Source: Clostridiales bacterium (GTDB taxonomy: Bacteria > Bacillota > Clostridia > Oscillospirales > Oscillospiraceae). Taken from it: DNA of 64,000 nucleotides. Positions 37,714 to 45,932 of this stretch are shown piece after piece; position 1 is the stretch's first letter, and every line of letters starts with the position of its first letter. The DNA is taken from assembly GCA_004554585.1 (NCBI GenBank), contig SFLH01000001.1:303437-367436 (forward strand), in the 5' to 3' direction. Both the position numbers and the translations under genes were made by a program. Below the pieces are notes generated by a model. It did no database searches and was not told where the DNA came from. It worked only from the letters and a program-made list of their open reading frames with translations.

Positions 37714-38263
37714 ACAGTCAGTACCTCTTTTCTCAACATTCTTTGTTCTCTCCCGCGGTTTCCCCTCGAAAAACCAGGCTCATTCGCAGGAAATGCGTCA
37801 TAATCTTTCCGGAACGGGTCTACCCTCCTTTGCCTTTGGGACTGTTTCACGAAAAATAAAATAAAAAAAACGACGTGAATCGAGTTCTTATTATAGAAAA
37901 TGTCGAGAAAAATGTAAAATAAAGAACCTTTATGTCGCACAAGAAATTCTCTTGCACGACGGTTTTCCTGCATAATTTTGCCAGATTGGGAAACAAAAAG
38001 CAGCCGTTTCATACGGCTGCTTTTTGTGTGTAAAATGTTTTCGGGAAAGTCGGCCCGGGCAGGAGGGAAAACGAGGAGATTTCCTTCCGCCCAAAAGGAA
38101 TCTCAAGCCACCTGCCTGGAAGAAAAGAGAGGGCGAGCAGGGGTCAGCCCGGGTCGGTATGGCGGTCAGCGCCGCGGTCTGGAGGTCAGACCCACGTTAG
38201 TATACCCGCAAGAAGGGCCTTTGTAAAATTGAGACCCCTTATCCCCATATAAAATTTTTCTAC
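37714..38263. other. Long intergenic stretch with an orphan hairpin and spaced GGTCAG repeats
   Basis: No gene is supported here. It contains an A/T-rich tract at 37855-37920, a hairpin at 37995-38025 (AGCAGCCGT/ACGGCTGCT flanked by A5 and T5) that reads as a terminator in both directions, and three GGTCAG copies at 38142, 38164 and 38184 spaced by about 20-22 bases. The hairpin has no recognisable gene ahead of it on either strand. Confidence 0.5.
37995..38025. terminator. Orphan bidirectional terminator hairpin
   Basis: AAAAAGCAGCCGT pairs with ACGGCTGCTTTTT around TTCAT. It may end a small RNA or mark the leader of the divergent APC gene. Confidence 0.6.
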
Positions 38264-38292
38264 TTGTGCTCTGCGTCTCTTTGTGCTATAAT
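38264..38292 (+). promoter_or_regulatory. Promoter of the LysR gene
   Basis: TTGTGC at 38264 and TATAAT at 38287 are 17 bases apart, 60 bases before the start codon. Confidence 0.65.
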
Positions 38293-38351
38293 AGTGCGCC
38301 GTATAGACTGCTTATCCAAGAAACACATCGAGCAAAAGGAGGGATGAGCAA

Positions 38352-39254
38352 ATGGGCAAATACGCACCTGTCATCAAGGCCGCGGAATGCGGCAGCATGA
38401 CCCGCGCGGCCCAGGCAATGGGCTATACACAACCAAGCCTTGGCTACATCATCAACAACATCGAAAATGAGCTGGGCGTGAAAATCTTTTACCGGGACCA
38501 ACGCGGCGTCACCCCCACCGAAACGGGGGAGAGCCTGCTGGAGATCATGCGCCAGATCGAGGCCCTGGAAAACCGTCTCCAGGACGCCGCCCGGGTGAGC
38601 AAGCTGGAGCTGCTGCGGGTGGGAATCTTCTCCAGTGTGGCCTCCCAGTGGATGCCGGAGATTCTGGAGGCCTTCTACCAGGCCTATCCCGAAGCCGTAG
38701 TAAAGTTGGAGACTGCCCCCTATTACCTCACCGGGGAGCTGGGGGTGAAGGAGCACAAGCTGGACTGCTCCTTCTTCGCCGGCCGCTGCCCCTCCGGCCT
38801 GGAGAGCATGCCCCTGTATGAGGACCCCTACTACCTGGTCACTGCCGCTGGGAGCGACTTGGCCCACTGCCGGGAGGTCTCTGTGTGGGACGTGGTGGGC
38901 CGTTACCCCTTCATCCCCACCAACGAGAGCACCGACGCCGGCAGCGCCATTCACGAGATCTACCAGCTCTTCGCCCAGTCCAGCCGACTGGATTTCCAAC
39001 CCCAGGAGAACCAAATGGCCATCGGCCTGGTGGAGAAAGGCCTGGGCCTGACCATCCTGCCCGGCCTGACCCTGCTGGACCTGGTGCCCAACCGGGCCGT
39101 GAAAGTCATTCCCCTCAAGGAGCATCTCACCCGGACGGTCAGCCTGCTCCTGCCCCGGGAATCCGACCGCTCCCATCTGACCAACGTCTTTCTCCGCCTG
39201 ACCCAGCAGCAGGTGGAAAAATGGAAAACCACCCAGAAACCTTATCGCCTTTGA
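38352..39254 (+). CDS. LysR family transcriptional regulator
   Basis: The 300-residue protein has an N-terminal HTH (AAECGSMTRAAQAMGYTQPS, here GSMTRAAQAMGYTQPS, then LGVKIFYRDQRGVTPTETG) and a periplasmic-binding-like effector domain. AAAGGAGGG lies 8 bases upstream. It is divergent from the APC permease. The effector is unknown. Confidence 0.93.
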   Translation: MGKYAPVIKAAECGSMTRAAQAMGYTQPSLGYIINNIENELGVKIFYRDQRGVTPTETGESLLEIMRQIEALENRLQDAARVSKLELLRVGIFSSVASQWMPEILEAFYQAYPEAVVKLETAPYYLTGELGVKEHKLDCSFFAGRCPSGLESMPLYEDPYYLVTAAGSDLAHCREVSVWDVVGRYPFIPTNESTDAGSAIHEIYQLFAQSSRLDFQPQENQMAIGLVEKGLGLTILPGLTLLDLVPNRAVKVIPLKEHLTRTVSLLLPRESDRSHLTNVFLRLTQQQVEKWKTTQKPYRL

Positions 39255-39277
39255 ACGCTTCGTTCAAAGGTTTTTTT
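39248..39277 (+). terminator. Terminator overlapping the LysR stop
   Basis: CCTTTGAAC and GTTCAAAGG pair around GCTTC and are followed by TTTTTTT. The left arm contains the stop codon. Confidence 0.85.
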
Positions 39278-39353
39278 GCCCTTGGTGTGACAGAATTATC
39301 CAGGTATGGAAATTCCTTTTCCGCCCTATCCAGCACGTACTTCCAGACTGTCC

Positions 39354-39405
39354 AAAAACTGGTTCCCTTTCCCCCGTCTTTTCCGGAGGAAAGAGAACCA
39401 GTTTT
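39354..39405 (-). terminator. Long hairpin after the deacetylase gene
   Basis: AAAACTGGTTC and GAACCAGTTTT pair, with an inner CTTTC/GGAAAG helix, and end in TTTTT on the minus strand. Between 39278 and 39353 nothing else is seen. Confidence 0.65.
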
Positions 39406-39490
39406 CTCCTTTTCTGGGTGCTTCCCAGTCTCGACTTCACCAGTTTTTGACAGGTATTCGTTACTATATAATGTATCTCCGCCCGCGGCG

Positions 39491-40078
39491 TTACGTCAGG
39501 GGGCACTGTCGTCCGGTGTGGTCGATGGTGTAGTCGGTGCCGCACTCCCCCTGAAGAATGAGCTGGCTGATGGGTACAATATCGTATCCCTCCTGGAGCA
39601 GGTACTCCAAGATCCCCGGCAGGGCCTCCGGCGTGTGCAGGGCGGCGTTGTGGAAGAGGACAATGGATCCCGGCCCCACCTTTTCCGTCACCCGCTGGGT
39701 GATGGTGGCCGCGTCATAGTCCTTCCAGTCCAGGCTGTCCACGTCCCATTGGATGGGCTCGATGCCCATGGCCCGGACGGTGGTGATCACGTGGTCGTCA
39801 TACTCCCCGAAGGGGGGCCGAAAGAGGGTGGGGCGCACGCCGGTGATGGCCTCGATCTTGTCGTTGCAGGCGTTGATGTCCGCGATAATCTCGTCGGCGG
39901 AGAGGGTGTTGAAGTGGGCGTGGTCGTTGGAGTGACTCATCACCTCATGGCCAGCCTCGGCCAGGGCCTTGACCGACTCGGGATATTTCTCCGCCCACTC
40001 CCCCACCACAAAGAAGGTGACCTTCACATCGTATCGGTCAAAGATGTCGATGAGGGTCTGGGTGTCCTCATTCCCCCA
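39491..40078 (-). pseudogene. PdaB-type polysaccharide deacetylase lacking its 5' end
   Basis: About 195 residues of a NodB-homology domain remain. WGNEDTQTLIDIFDRYDVKVTFF (core WGNEDTQTLID and DVKVTFFVVGEWAEKYP), HEVMSHSNDHAH with metal histidines, TLFRPPFGEYD, and QWDVDSLDWKD match the sporulation-type PdaB family. The first motif (TFDDG-like) and the signal helix that should precede WGN are missing. The open frame continues upstream to 40111, but those residues do not match the family. The break is exactly at 40078/40079, where an 11-base inverted repeat begins. A functional protein is unlikely. Confidence 0.85.
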
Positions 40079-41604
40079 GGGTGATGTTATTTTGCGGACG
40101 TTGGGGCACAAGGGGTTTATGCCGCAGCCCGTTGGATGGCACGCCGTTTGTCTACGGCCAGGACCGGAGGCGTATTGAAACGCTGGATCGGTCTAAATGC
40201 AGAATACTGCATACAACGGAACCGACTTTAGCTTGTCCTCCATACCGAAATTTTTCCCCGACAGCCTGATGGCATAATCGGGCTGATATGATTTTCGGAA
40301 CGCGTTCAGACTCTTTGCCTGGGTATGTTCTGCGGCCTTGACTTCGATGGGGATAACCGCCCCGTTCAGCTGAGCCAGAAAATCCACCTCATAGCTGTGG
40401 TCACCAGCCCAGTAATAGCATCTGTGTCCGTTGGCTACCAGTTGATTGCAAACGTAATTCTCTGTCATGCCACCTTTGAAATCATCCAGATCGCGGGAGG
40501 GATACAGGATATCCTCCGGGATGATTTCTTTCTTTGCACACAGCAACCCCACGTCAGACACATAGGTCTTAAAGGCGTCAATATCCCGATAATTCTCTAG
40601 TGGCTTCTTGGCCTGTTCCACCCGATAAACCCGGGTCACAATGCCGGAGAGGATAAGCCACTCGATTGCATTCTCAAACTCAGACGCCCGCCCGCCTTTT
40701 TTTACCAGTTTGTACTGAAACCGTGTGTTCTTTTTGGAGAGCTGCACGGTAATATTGTCATAGACCAGCCGCGTCTTTTTGATCTCATTCTCCTTGTTGT
40801 ACTTGCTCATGTCGTTGAGATAGGCACTCAGGATGGTTTCCTGGATATGCCGGATCAAAATGTAGTCGTGGGTCTCTATAAATTTGCTGACGCAATCGGG
40901 CATCCCACCAACCACCTGATACTGGCGATAGTACTCCATCGCTGCGCTGTGGAGGGCAGCAGGCATGGGGGCATCGGTGGCAAAGCATGTTTTGATTTGT
41001 TCTACCAGATCTGCTTCCCCACAAGCCAGCAAGAATTCCTCCATGTCCATGGGGTAGAGGGTCTTGATGTCCACCTTGCCCACAGGAAAGGAAAACTGCT
41101 GGCGGTTGACTGCCACACCTAATAGACTGCCACAGGCAATCACATGGTACTCCGGAGCCTGTTCACAGAAGTATTTTAAGGAGGTCAACGCCCGCTCGCA
41201 TAGCTGTACCTCGTCAAAGATCACCAGTGTCTTTTCGCGGATGATGGTCTGTCCGGCCATGCGGGAGAGCAGAGGAATGAGATACGCGGGATCGATATTT
41301 TCTTCAAAGGTTTGGATCAGGCTGGGATTTGTCTCAAAATTGAAATAAGCCACATTTTCATACTGTTTTTTGCCAAATTCCAGCAGAATATAGGTCTTGC
41401 CTACCTGTCTTGCTCCTTGCAGGATCAAGGGCTTACGGTAAGGGTTATCTTTCCAGTCCAGAAGGTATTTTGTTACCTTGCGCTCCATAGGCTCACCCCC
41501 AGTGTAAATTACGAAACCAGCATAGCAGATTTTAGTGCGAAATTCAACCGATTTTTCACATCAAATGAAAATAGCACGAAGAGAAATCGAGCTTAACATC
41601 ACCC
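40079..41604. mobile_element. DUF4143 cassette bounded by 11-bp inverted repeats
   Basis: GGGTGATGTTA at 40079-40089 and its exact complement TAACATCACCC at 41594-41604 bound 1.5 kb with one DUF4143 gene. The left repeat is the point where the deacetylase is cut. The right repeat overlaps the stop of the large serine recombinase. No transposase is inside. It may be the end of a larger element, with the repeat inside an attachment site, rather than a free cassette. Confidence 0.45.
40193..41488 (-). CDS. AAA_14/DUF4143 family ATPase
   Basis: The 431-residue protein begins with a helix and Walker A QGARQVGKT (about residues 24-32), then Walker B LVIFDEVQL. The DUF4143 C-terminal half has the nuclease-like DFLAQLNGAVIPIEVKA and ends FGMEDKLKSVPLYAVF. 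This is the common type of stand-alone ATPase found in many copies in gut anaerobes; function is unproven. GGGGGTGAGCC is a moderate site. A broken relative lies at 54713. Confidence 0.85.
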   Translation of the reverse strand: MERKVTKYLLDWKDNPYRKPLILQGARQVGKTYILLEFGKKQYENVAYFNFETNPSLIQTFEENIDPAYLIPLLSRMAGQTIIREKTLVIFDEVQLCERALTSLKYFCEQAPEYHVIACGSLLGVAVNRQQFSFPVGKVDIKTLYPMDMEEFLLACGEADLVEQIKTCFATDAPMPAALHSAAMEYYRQYQVVGGMPDCVSKFIETHDYILIRHIQETILSAYLNDMSKYNKENEIKKTRLVYDNITVQLSKKNTRFQYKLVKKGGRASEFENAIEWLILSGIVTRVYRVEQAKKPLENYRDIDAFKTYVSDVGLLCAKKEIIPEDILYPSRDLDDFKGGMTENYVCNQLVANGHRCYYWAGDHSYEVDFLAQLNGAVIPIEVKAAEHTQAKSLNAFRKSYQPDYAIRLSGKNFGMEDKLKSVPLYAVFCI

Positions 41605-43194
41605 GTCCGGGGCGGTTAGAATACCAAGTTCATCGGAAAACAGGTATGTGATCTCAATATGCCCATCCTCGAATATCAAGATATCTTTCACCGTCTCGGC
41701 CACCGTTGTCCGGTCTAATTGGGTGAGTTTCCCATGCTTCAGCAATGCGGTGATCCAGGGCCGTTCCAAGACATTCTCCGGGTGCTCCTGTTCCAGTTGG
41801 GTCAGCTGGCTTGACAAGGCTGTTTCTTGGCGGGCATAATCCTCCCGATAGCTAAGGTACTCTTCCTTAGTAAGCAGCTCTGAACGATAATCCTCATAAG
41901 CGCACTTCTTCAGGCGATGCACCCGGTCTAAGCTGCTCTGTACGCGTTCTCGTTCCGCTTGCAGATTGCGTAGCTTCTTTTTAGGTACGGCCTGCTCCAC
42001 CAAGGTTTTCAAATCCCCTACGACTTGGATGATTTTGTTCAGGTCGTCCAAAACGATTTGCTCCAATTCCCGATGGGAAATTCCATGGCGGGTGCAAATA
42101 TTGGAGCCGTAGCGCTTATATGACCCACAGCAGTAGTACACACCGCCCGGGTGGTTGGTTTTGCTCATGGCCCGTCCACAATCTCCGCAGTGCAAGAAGC
42201 CAGCGAAGGGACTGATATTCTTCTCAAAGGAAGTGGTACGGGTGTCCTTTGTCAAAAGCGCTTGGACCCGGTTCCACTGCGGACGGGAGATGATCGCCTC
42301 GTGGGTTCCCTCCACCACGGTCCACTGGCTGCGGTCCAGCTGTTTGGCCCTTCCGTGCATTGTCTGCCGGGGTGCGCGGCCCTGTTCCATATTCCCGATG
42401 TACATCTGGTTTTTCAGCATTCGGTGGATGGTGGCATAGGTCCAATAGGTAGTTTTCCCCAGTTTTTGGCCGTTGTGGTAGTGCTCCCCGTTCAGTTTTT
42501 TGTACTCGCTGGGACAGGGAATGCCCTCTGCGTTCAACAGCTTGGCAATTTTAATTTTGCCATTCCCCTGTTCGTACAAGTCAAACACGCGCTGAACGAC
42601 GGCGGCGGCGCAGGGGTCGATCTGCAGCTTGTTGCGGTTCTCCGGGTCCTTTCGATACCCGTAGGAGGCAAAGGCCCCGATGAACTGTCCCTGCTGTTGC
42701 TTTGACTGTATCGCACCTCTGACTTTGCGGGAAATGTCCCGGGCATACTGTTCGTTGAACACATTTTTGAGGGGCAACAGCATATCATAGGGGCCTCTTT
42801 CGCTATCGATGTGATCGTTGACCGCCAGGAAGCGAAGCCCATGTGCCGGGAACCACCGCTCCAGGTATTGCCCGACGCTGATGTAGTCTCTCCCAAATCG
42901 AGAGAGGTCTTTTACGATGATGCAGTTTACTTTCCCGGCTTCGATATCGGAAATCATCCGCTGAAAATCCGGGCGTTGAAAGTTTGTCCCAGTGAAGCCG
43001 TCGTCGCTATAATGGCCGATCACCTGCAGATCAGGCTGCTGTGCGGCGAAGTTCTCAAGGAGCATCCGCTGGTTCGCAATGCTGTCGCTCTCAGGCTTGT
43101 CCCCGTCCTCACGGGACAAGCGGGTATAAAGAGCGGCACGCCAAACGGTATGAGACAGGTGTGAGGCTGGTATGTTTCGCTTTGTCCGGGCCAT
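41599..43194 (-). CDS. Large serine recombinase
   Basis: The 531-residue protein has the resolvase catalytic domain (AALYTRLSREDGD with the nucleophile Ser, then VKDLSRFGRDYI), a recombinase domain, a zinc ribbon (CGDCGRAMSKTNHPGG, CGSYKRYGSNICTRH) and a coiled coil. Such enzymes insert and excise conjugative or mobilisable elements in Firmicutes. GAAAGGAGGGC precedes the ATG. It follows the 47-residue gene at 43234. Its stop overlaps the right repeat of the DUF4143 cassette. Confidence 0.93.
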   Translation of the reverse strand: MARTKRNIPASHLSHTVWRAALYTRLSREDGDKPESDSIANQRMLLENFAAQQPDLQVIGHYSDDGFTGTNFQRPDFQRMISDIEAGKVNCIIVKDLSRFGRDYISVGQYLERWFPAHGLRFLAVNDHIDSERGPYDMLLPLKNVFNEQYARDISRKVRGAIQSKQQQGQFIGAFASYGYRKDPENRNKLQIDPCAAAVVQRVFDLYEQGNGKIKIAKLLNAEGIPCPSEYKKLNGEHYHNGQKLGKTTYWTYATIHRMLKNQMYIGNMEQGRAPRQTMHGRAKQLDRSQWTVVEGTHEAIISRPQWNRVQALLTKDTRTTSFEKNISPFAGFLHCGDCGRAMSKTNHPGGVYYCCGSYKRYGSNICTRHGISHRELEQIVLDDLNKIIQVVGDLKTLVEQAVPKKKLRNLQAERERVQSSLDRVHRLKKCAYEDYRSELLTKEEYLSYREDYARQETALSSQLTQLEQEHPENVLERPWITALLKHGKLTQLDRTTVAETVKDILIFEDGHIEITYLFSDELGILTAPDG

Positions 43195-43233
43195 GAGGCG
43201 AGCCCTCCTTTCGTCTGCGTTTTTGAATGTACG

Positions 43234-43377
43234 TTATGTGCCACAATGGGCACGAAGCAGGTCACACATTAACTCCTTGAATTGCCGCTGGGTAGAAAAC
43301 TGTCGTACGATACGGTAGTACCGCCGCTGTTCCTGAATGGACTGGTGGTCAATGGAATGTCCTTTTGCAGATTGCAT
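43234..43377 (-). CDS. 47-residue protein upstream of the serine recombinase
   Basis: A short gene with a strong GGAGGTGCGG site 8 bases before the ATG encodes MQSAKGHSIDHQSIQEQRRY and ends AHCGT. It is basic in the middle with a YYRIVRQF segment and two Cys near the end. It is 39 bases before the recombinase and most likely translated with it. I do not know the family; a recombinase partner or directionality peptide is a guess. Confidence 0.65.
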   Translation of the reverse strand: MQSAKGHSIDHQSIQEQRRYYRIVRQFSTQRQFKELMCDLLRAHCGT

Positions 43378-43410
43378 AATCCGCACCTCCTTTTTTCTAT
43401 CTTTATTTAG

Positions 43411-43433
43411 GTGTGGGATACTTTATGCCACAC
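43411..43433. promoter_or_regulatory. Dyad upstream of the 47-residue gene
   Basis: GTGTGG and CCACAC flank 11 bases, 34 bases before the start codon. It could be an operator or a leader hairpin. Confidence 0.35.
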
Positions 43434-43521
43434 TGAAGATGTCCCGGGGAGTCTCACATTTTTAACAGACAGTCTTTCCGGATTCTGGATCTATGCCGGA
43501 ATGCAGTATGGCGTAGGGTTT

Positions 43522-43713
43522 TTACAGGTTGTTGTCAAAGGAGATAGTTGAGCACGTAGTTTTTCGGGTGTAGATCGAAGCAATCTGGTGCGAACAAAGA
43601 AGATTCCAGGCTACCTTCCGATTGTTATTCAGGATGGCAGGGACGACTTCCACGCGAAGAACCAGAGGGACCTGATCGAGGGGGGCAGGAGCGATACTTG
43701 TTTTAGGTTTCAT
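43522..43713 (-). CDS. Small protein of unknown function
   Basis: The 63-residue frame begins MKPKTSIAPAPLDQVPLVLR and has a strong GAAAGGAGCCCC site. A hydrophobic stretch (PLVLRVEVVPAIL) is followed by a Ser/Thr-rich tail. It lies between the recombinase leader and the helicase-like gene. I do not recognise it; the ribosome binding site is the main support. Confidence 0.45.
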   Translation of the reverse strand: MKPKTSIAPAPLDQVPLVLRVEVVPAILNNNRKVAWNLLCSHQIASIYTRKTTCSTISFDNNL

Positions 43714-43772
43714 GATGGGGCTCCTTTCTGACGGTTGGTGCTTAATATACTTGAAATTGTTACAGTATTAGG

Positions 43773-45926
43773 TTACCCTATGGGTGTAAGATTGGTATCA
43801 CGCTTATAATACTTTGCGTGTTTTCCAGAACCAGACAGAACCAAGTGCCTATCAAAGAATGCTTTCACCTCTTTATGCTTCCGCGCCTCTTTGTAGTTCT
43901 CCTGGCTCAGTCCGGCCCGTTGTTGGATTTCTTTTACAGAGATCGGAGTTCCGTCCCAGGTCGTGATCCATTCCGTCAACCACCGAAGAAGCTTCGAAGC
44001 ATGGGTAGATGCCCCATTATAATTTCGGTTGATCGTTTTCGCTTGATAGCAGGTATCCGGAACTTCTGTAACCTCCCGAATAGATACCCCTGGAAAGAAA
44101 TCCTGAAGATGACCGAGAACACCGTTCGGCGTTTGGAACAGCCAGACCAGGATTTTGGTTGATTGGTCATGACGCCGTAGAGCGCTTCGGAAAATTGCCT
44201 GAGCCAGGTCGTTCGCCAATGTGATATCCTGGACTCCCATAACTGCAGGCAGACGTTCTGGGATTAAAGCAATGTCCCCAACTAGAGCATCCTGCATCTC
44301 CTTTGTGATTGCCCCGGTGTGATCTAGAGCAATCGTTCGGTATAAATATTCTGTCGGTTCGAAGCGATGGAGGCCCAAACAGATCACGCAGGTGGCTTCC
44401 TGGTATCGGTTGGAGCCGTTCATACCACCAAAATAAGGGAGCGATTCCTGAGGTTGATCGCTGCTGTCAATGTGTGGGATCAGATGGTCGTGAAACTCCT
44501 CTAGTTGGGCCCAAAGCTGCGCTGCATAACTCTTATAGGTCACAAGCAGGATCTTAGGATGCACAATGATAAGCTCGGGAAGATAGGCCAGAAGCCACTG
44601 TACGGCCACCATACGGTTCTGCTGTGAGGCCATAGCTGACTTTGTTGTATGGAATACATCGCCTCTTTGTACCAGGATTTCCAGACGGCTGTAGTTTTCC
44701 GTCCAGGCGTTGTCCAACATAGTTACATCCGGGTTGACGGATAGCTCCGGAGCAAGCGTAGCCGTTCCGCTAAATATAAATGTGGCTGGTTGATGGTCTC
44801 CAGCCAAGTGGCGGAGCCTTGGACTCGCAAGCCTGGTATGGTTCTCAAGAGAAACATAGAGTTGCTCCGCATCCAGTAAGATGTGAAGGACCTTGTTGGC
44901 CTTTGAGTAGGGAGCAAGTTCGTCCACATTGATCAGCAGGCCGCGCAATGCGTCAGTTGAAAAACCGGCTTTGGCCATATCCTCTGTCATGACAACACCA
45001 GAATGGCGGTCCTTGCTCAAAAGACAGTTCCGCAGTGCAAGGAAGGGAGAACGGACAACTTTCCACCAAGAGCGAAGAATCTCCCGTTTTAGGATGTATC
45101 CGCTTGGATGATGGAACGGCCGAAGTTCATCCAATTCCGATTCAGCGTCATTTACATCACGAAGGCACAGGACGTTGGTCTCAAAAAGACTTGGGAGCTC
45201 ATCAACCAAAAGCAGAGTCCGTTTGCGTTCGTCCTGTTCACTAGGGTACCACGTCAGGAGAGGCGTCATATTTTCCATAAATTTGGGGTATCTGGCGTGG
45301 AGCAGAATGAGAATGGGGGTTTCCATGGTTCTCTTGGCTTGGTACATCAGAGGACAGGCTTCATAGTCAGGGCATTTTCGCTTCGGACAATCTTCGTAGT
45401 GCGTTGCCGTACCATTGAAGCACTGCCCCTGCCCCAGATTAAAGTCGTTGGCGGACTCAATGACCAGCGCCATAGGAGGGCCTTCTTCGGAATTGCAGAT
45501 CGTTTCGAGTTCGTGAGCTTCAGATGATTTTTCCACGACGACTACCACACCGCCCAGAGACTGGGCGATGGGTGTGTCGTTGCGGAACTCCTCAGAGAAA
45601 ACGGTCAGCAGAGCACGAATCAAGGTTGACTTTCCCCCACCGGGGACGAGCGGGACTGCAGTTACTGTACCGGGAGCTGCGCTTAGAATCGCGTCTGCGG
45701 CATCCATGAGCATGTGATGCTGCTCCGATGGATATGTTAACCCGCGTGTCGAGAAGTAATGTTTCAAACGCTGGGCAACACGGTCTCGCAGTCGCATAGG
45801 ATCATTCTCGGCACGATGTTGGAGGGTAAGGAAAGATGGCTGCGTACTTGGAGCCGAAGTTTGGATCTTCGTCCGATCTCCGATTTTACGGTTCTTTTTC
45901 CCCTTTTTCCCCTTTTTTCTGCGCAT
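43773..45926 (-). CDS. XPD/DinG-like SF2 helicase with a four-cysteine insert
   Basis: The 717-residue protein has a Lys/Arg-rich start and helicase-like motifs: Walker A PGGGKST at 95-101, VVVVVEKSSEAHE after it, a DExx box LLLVDELPS at about 239-246, and SGTAT at 386-390 as motif III. Cysteines at 169, 180, 185 and 191 lie between Walker A and DELP, the place where XPD/DinG helicases carry a 4Fe-4S cluster. A late GSNRYQEATCVICLG is like the motif VI region of viral and plasmid helicases. The C-terminal 60 residues may be a winged helix. It starts 7 bases after the upstream gene and its RBS lies in that gene's end. Cluster binding and helicase activity are inferred. Confidence 0.6.
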   Translation of the reverse strand: MRRKKGKKGKKNRKIGDRTKIQTSAPSTQPSFLTLQHRAENDPMRLRDRVAQRLKHYFSTRGLTYPSEQHHMLMDAADAILSAAPGTVTAVPLVPGGGKSTLIRALLTVFSEEFRNDTPIAQSLGGVVVVVEKSSEAHELETICNSEEGPPMALVIESANDFNLGQGQCFNGTATHYEDCPKRKCPDYEACPLMYQAKRTMETPILILLHARYPKFMENMTPLLTWYPSEQDERKRTLLLVDELPSLFETNVLCLRDVNDAESELDELRPFHHPSGYILKREILRSWWKVVRSPFLALRNCLLSKDRHSGVVMTEDMAKAGFSTDALRGLLINVDELAPYSKANKVLHILLDAEQLYVSLENHTRLASPRLRHLAGDHQPATFIFSGTATLAPELSVNPDVTMLDNAWTENYSRLEILVQRGDVFHTTKSAMASQQNRMVAVQWLLAYLPELIIVHPKILLVTYKSYAAQLWAQLEEFHDHLIPHIDSSDQPQESLPYFGGMNGSNRYQEATCVICLGLHRFEPTEYLYRTIALDHTGAITKEMQDALVGDIALIPERLPAVMGVQDITLANDLAQAIFRSALRRHDQSTKILVWLFQTPNGVLGHLQDFFPGVSIREVTEVPDTCYQAKTINRNYNGASTHASKLLRWLTEWITTWDGTPISVKEIQQRAGLSQENYKEARKHKEVKAFFDRHLVLSGSGKHAKYYKRDTNLTPIG

Positions 45927-45932
45927 AATAGG

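Noticed and set aside
36166..37803. A 545-codon plus-strand frame
   Set aside because: Antisense of the APC permease gene; translation is an artefact of codon bias.
37714..38351. Possible T-box or amino-acid riboswitch before the APC gene
   Set aside because: No GGGTGGNACCRCG-like T-box sequence and no known aptamer pattern on either strand.
40117..40188. A 23-codon minus-strand tail (IQRFNTPPVLAVDKRRA and a stop) between the DUF4143 and deacetylase genes
   Set aside because: It looks like the end of a protein but is too short to assign and begins right after the DUF4143 stop, so chance is not excluded.
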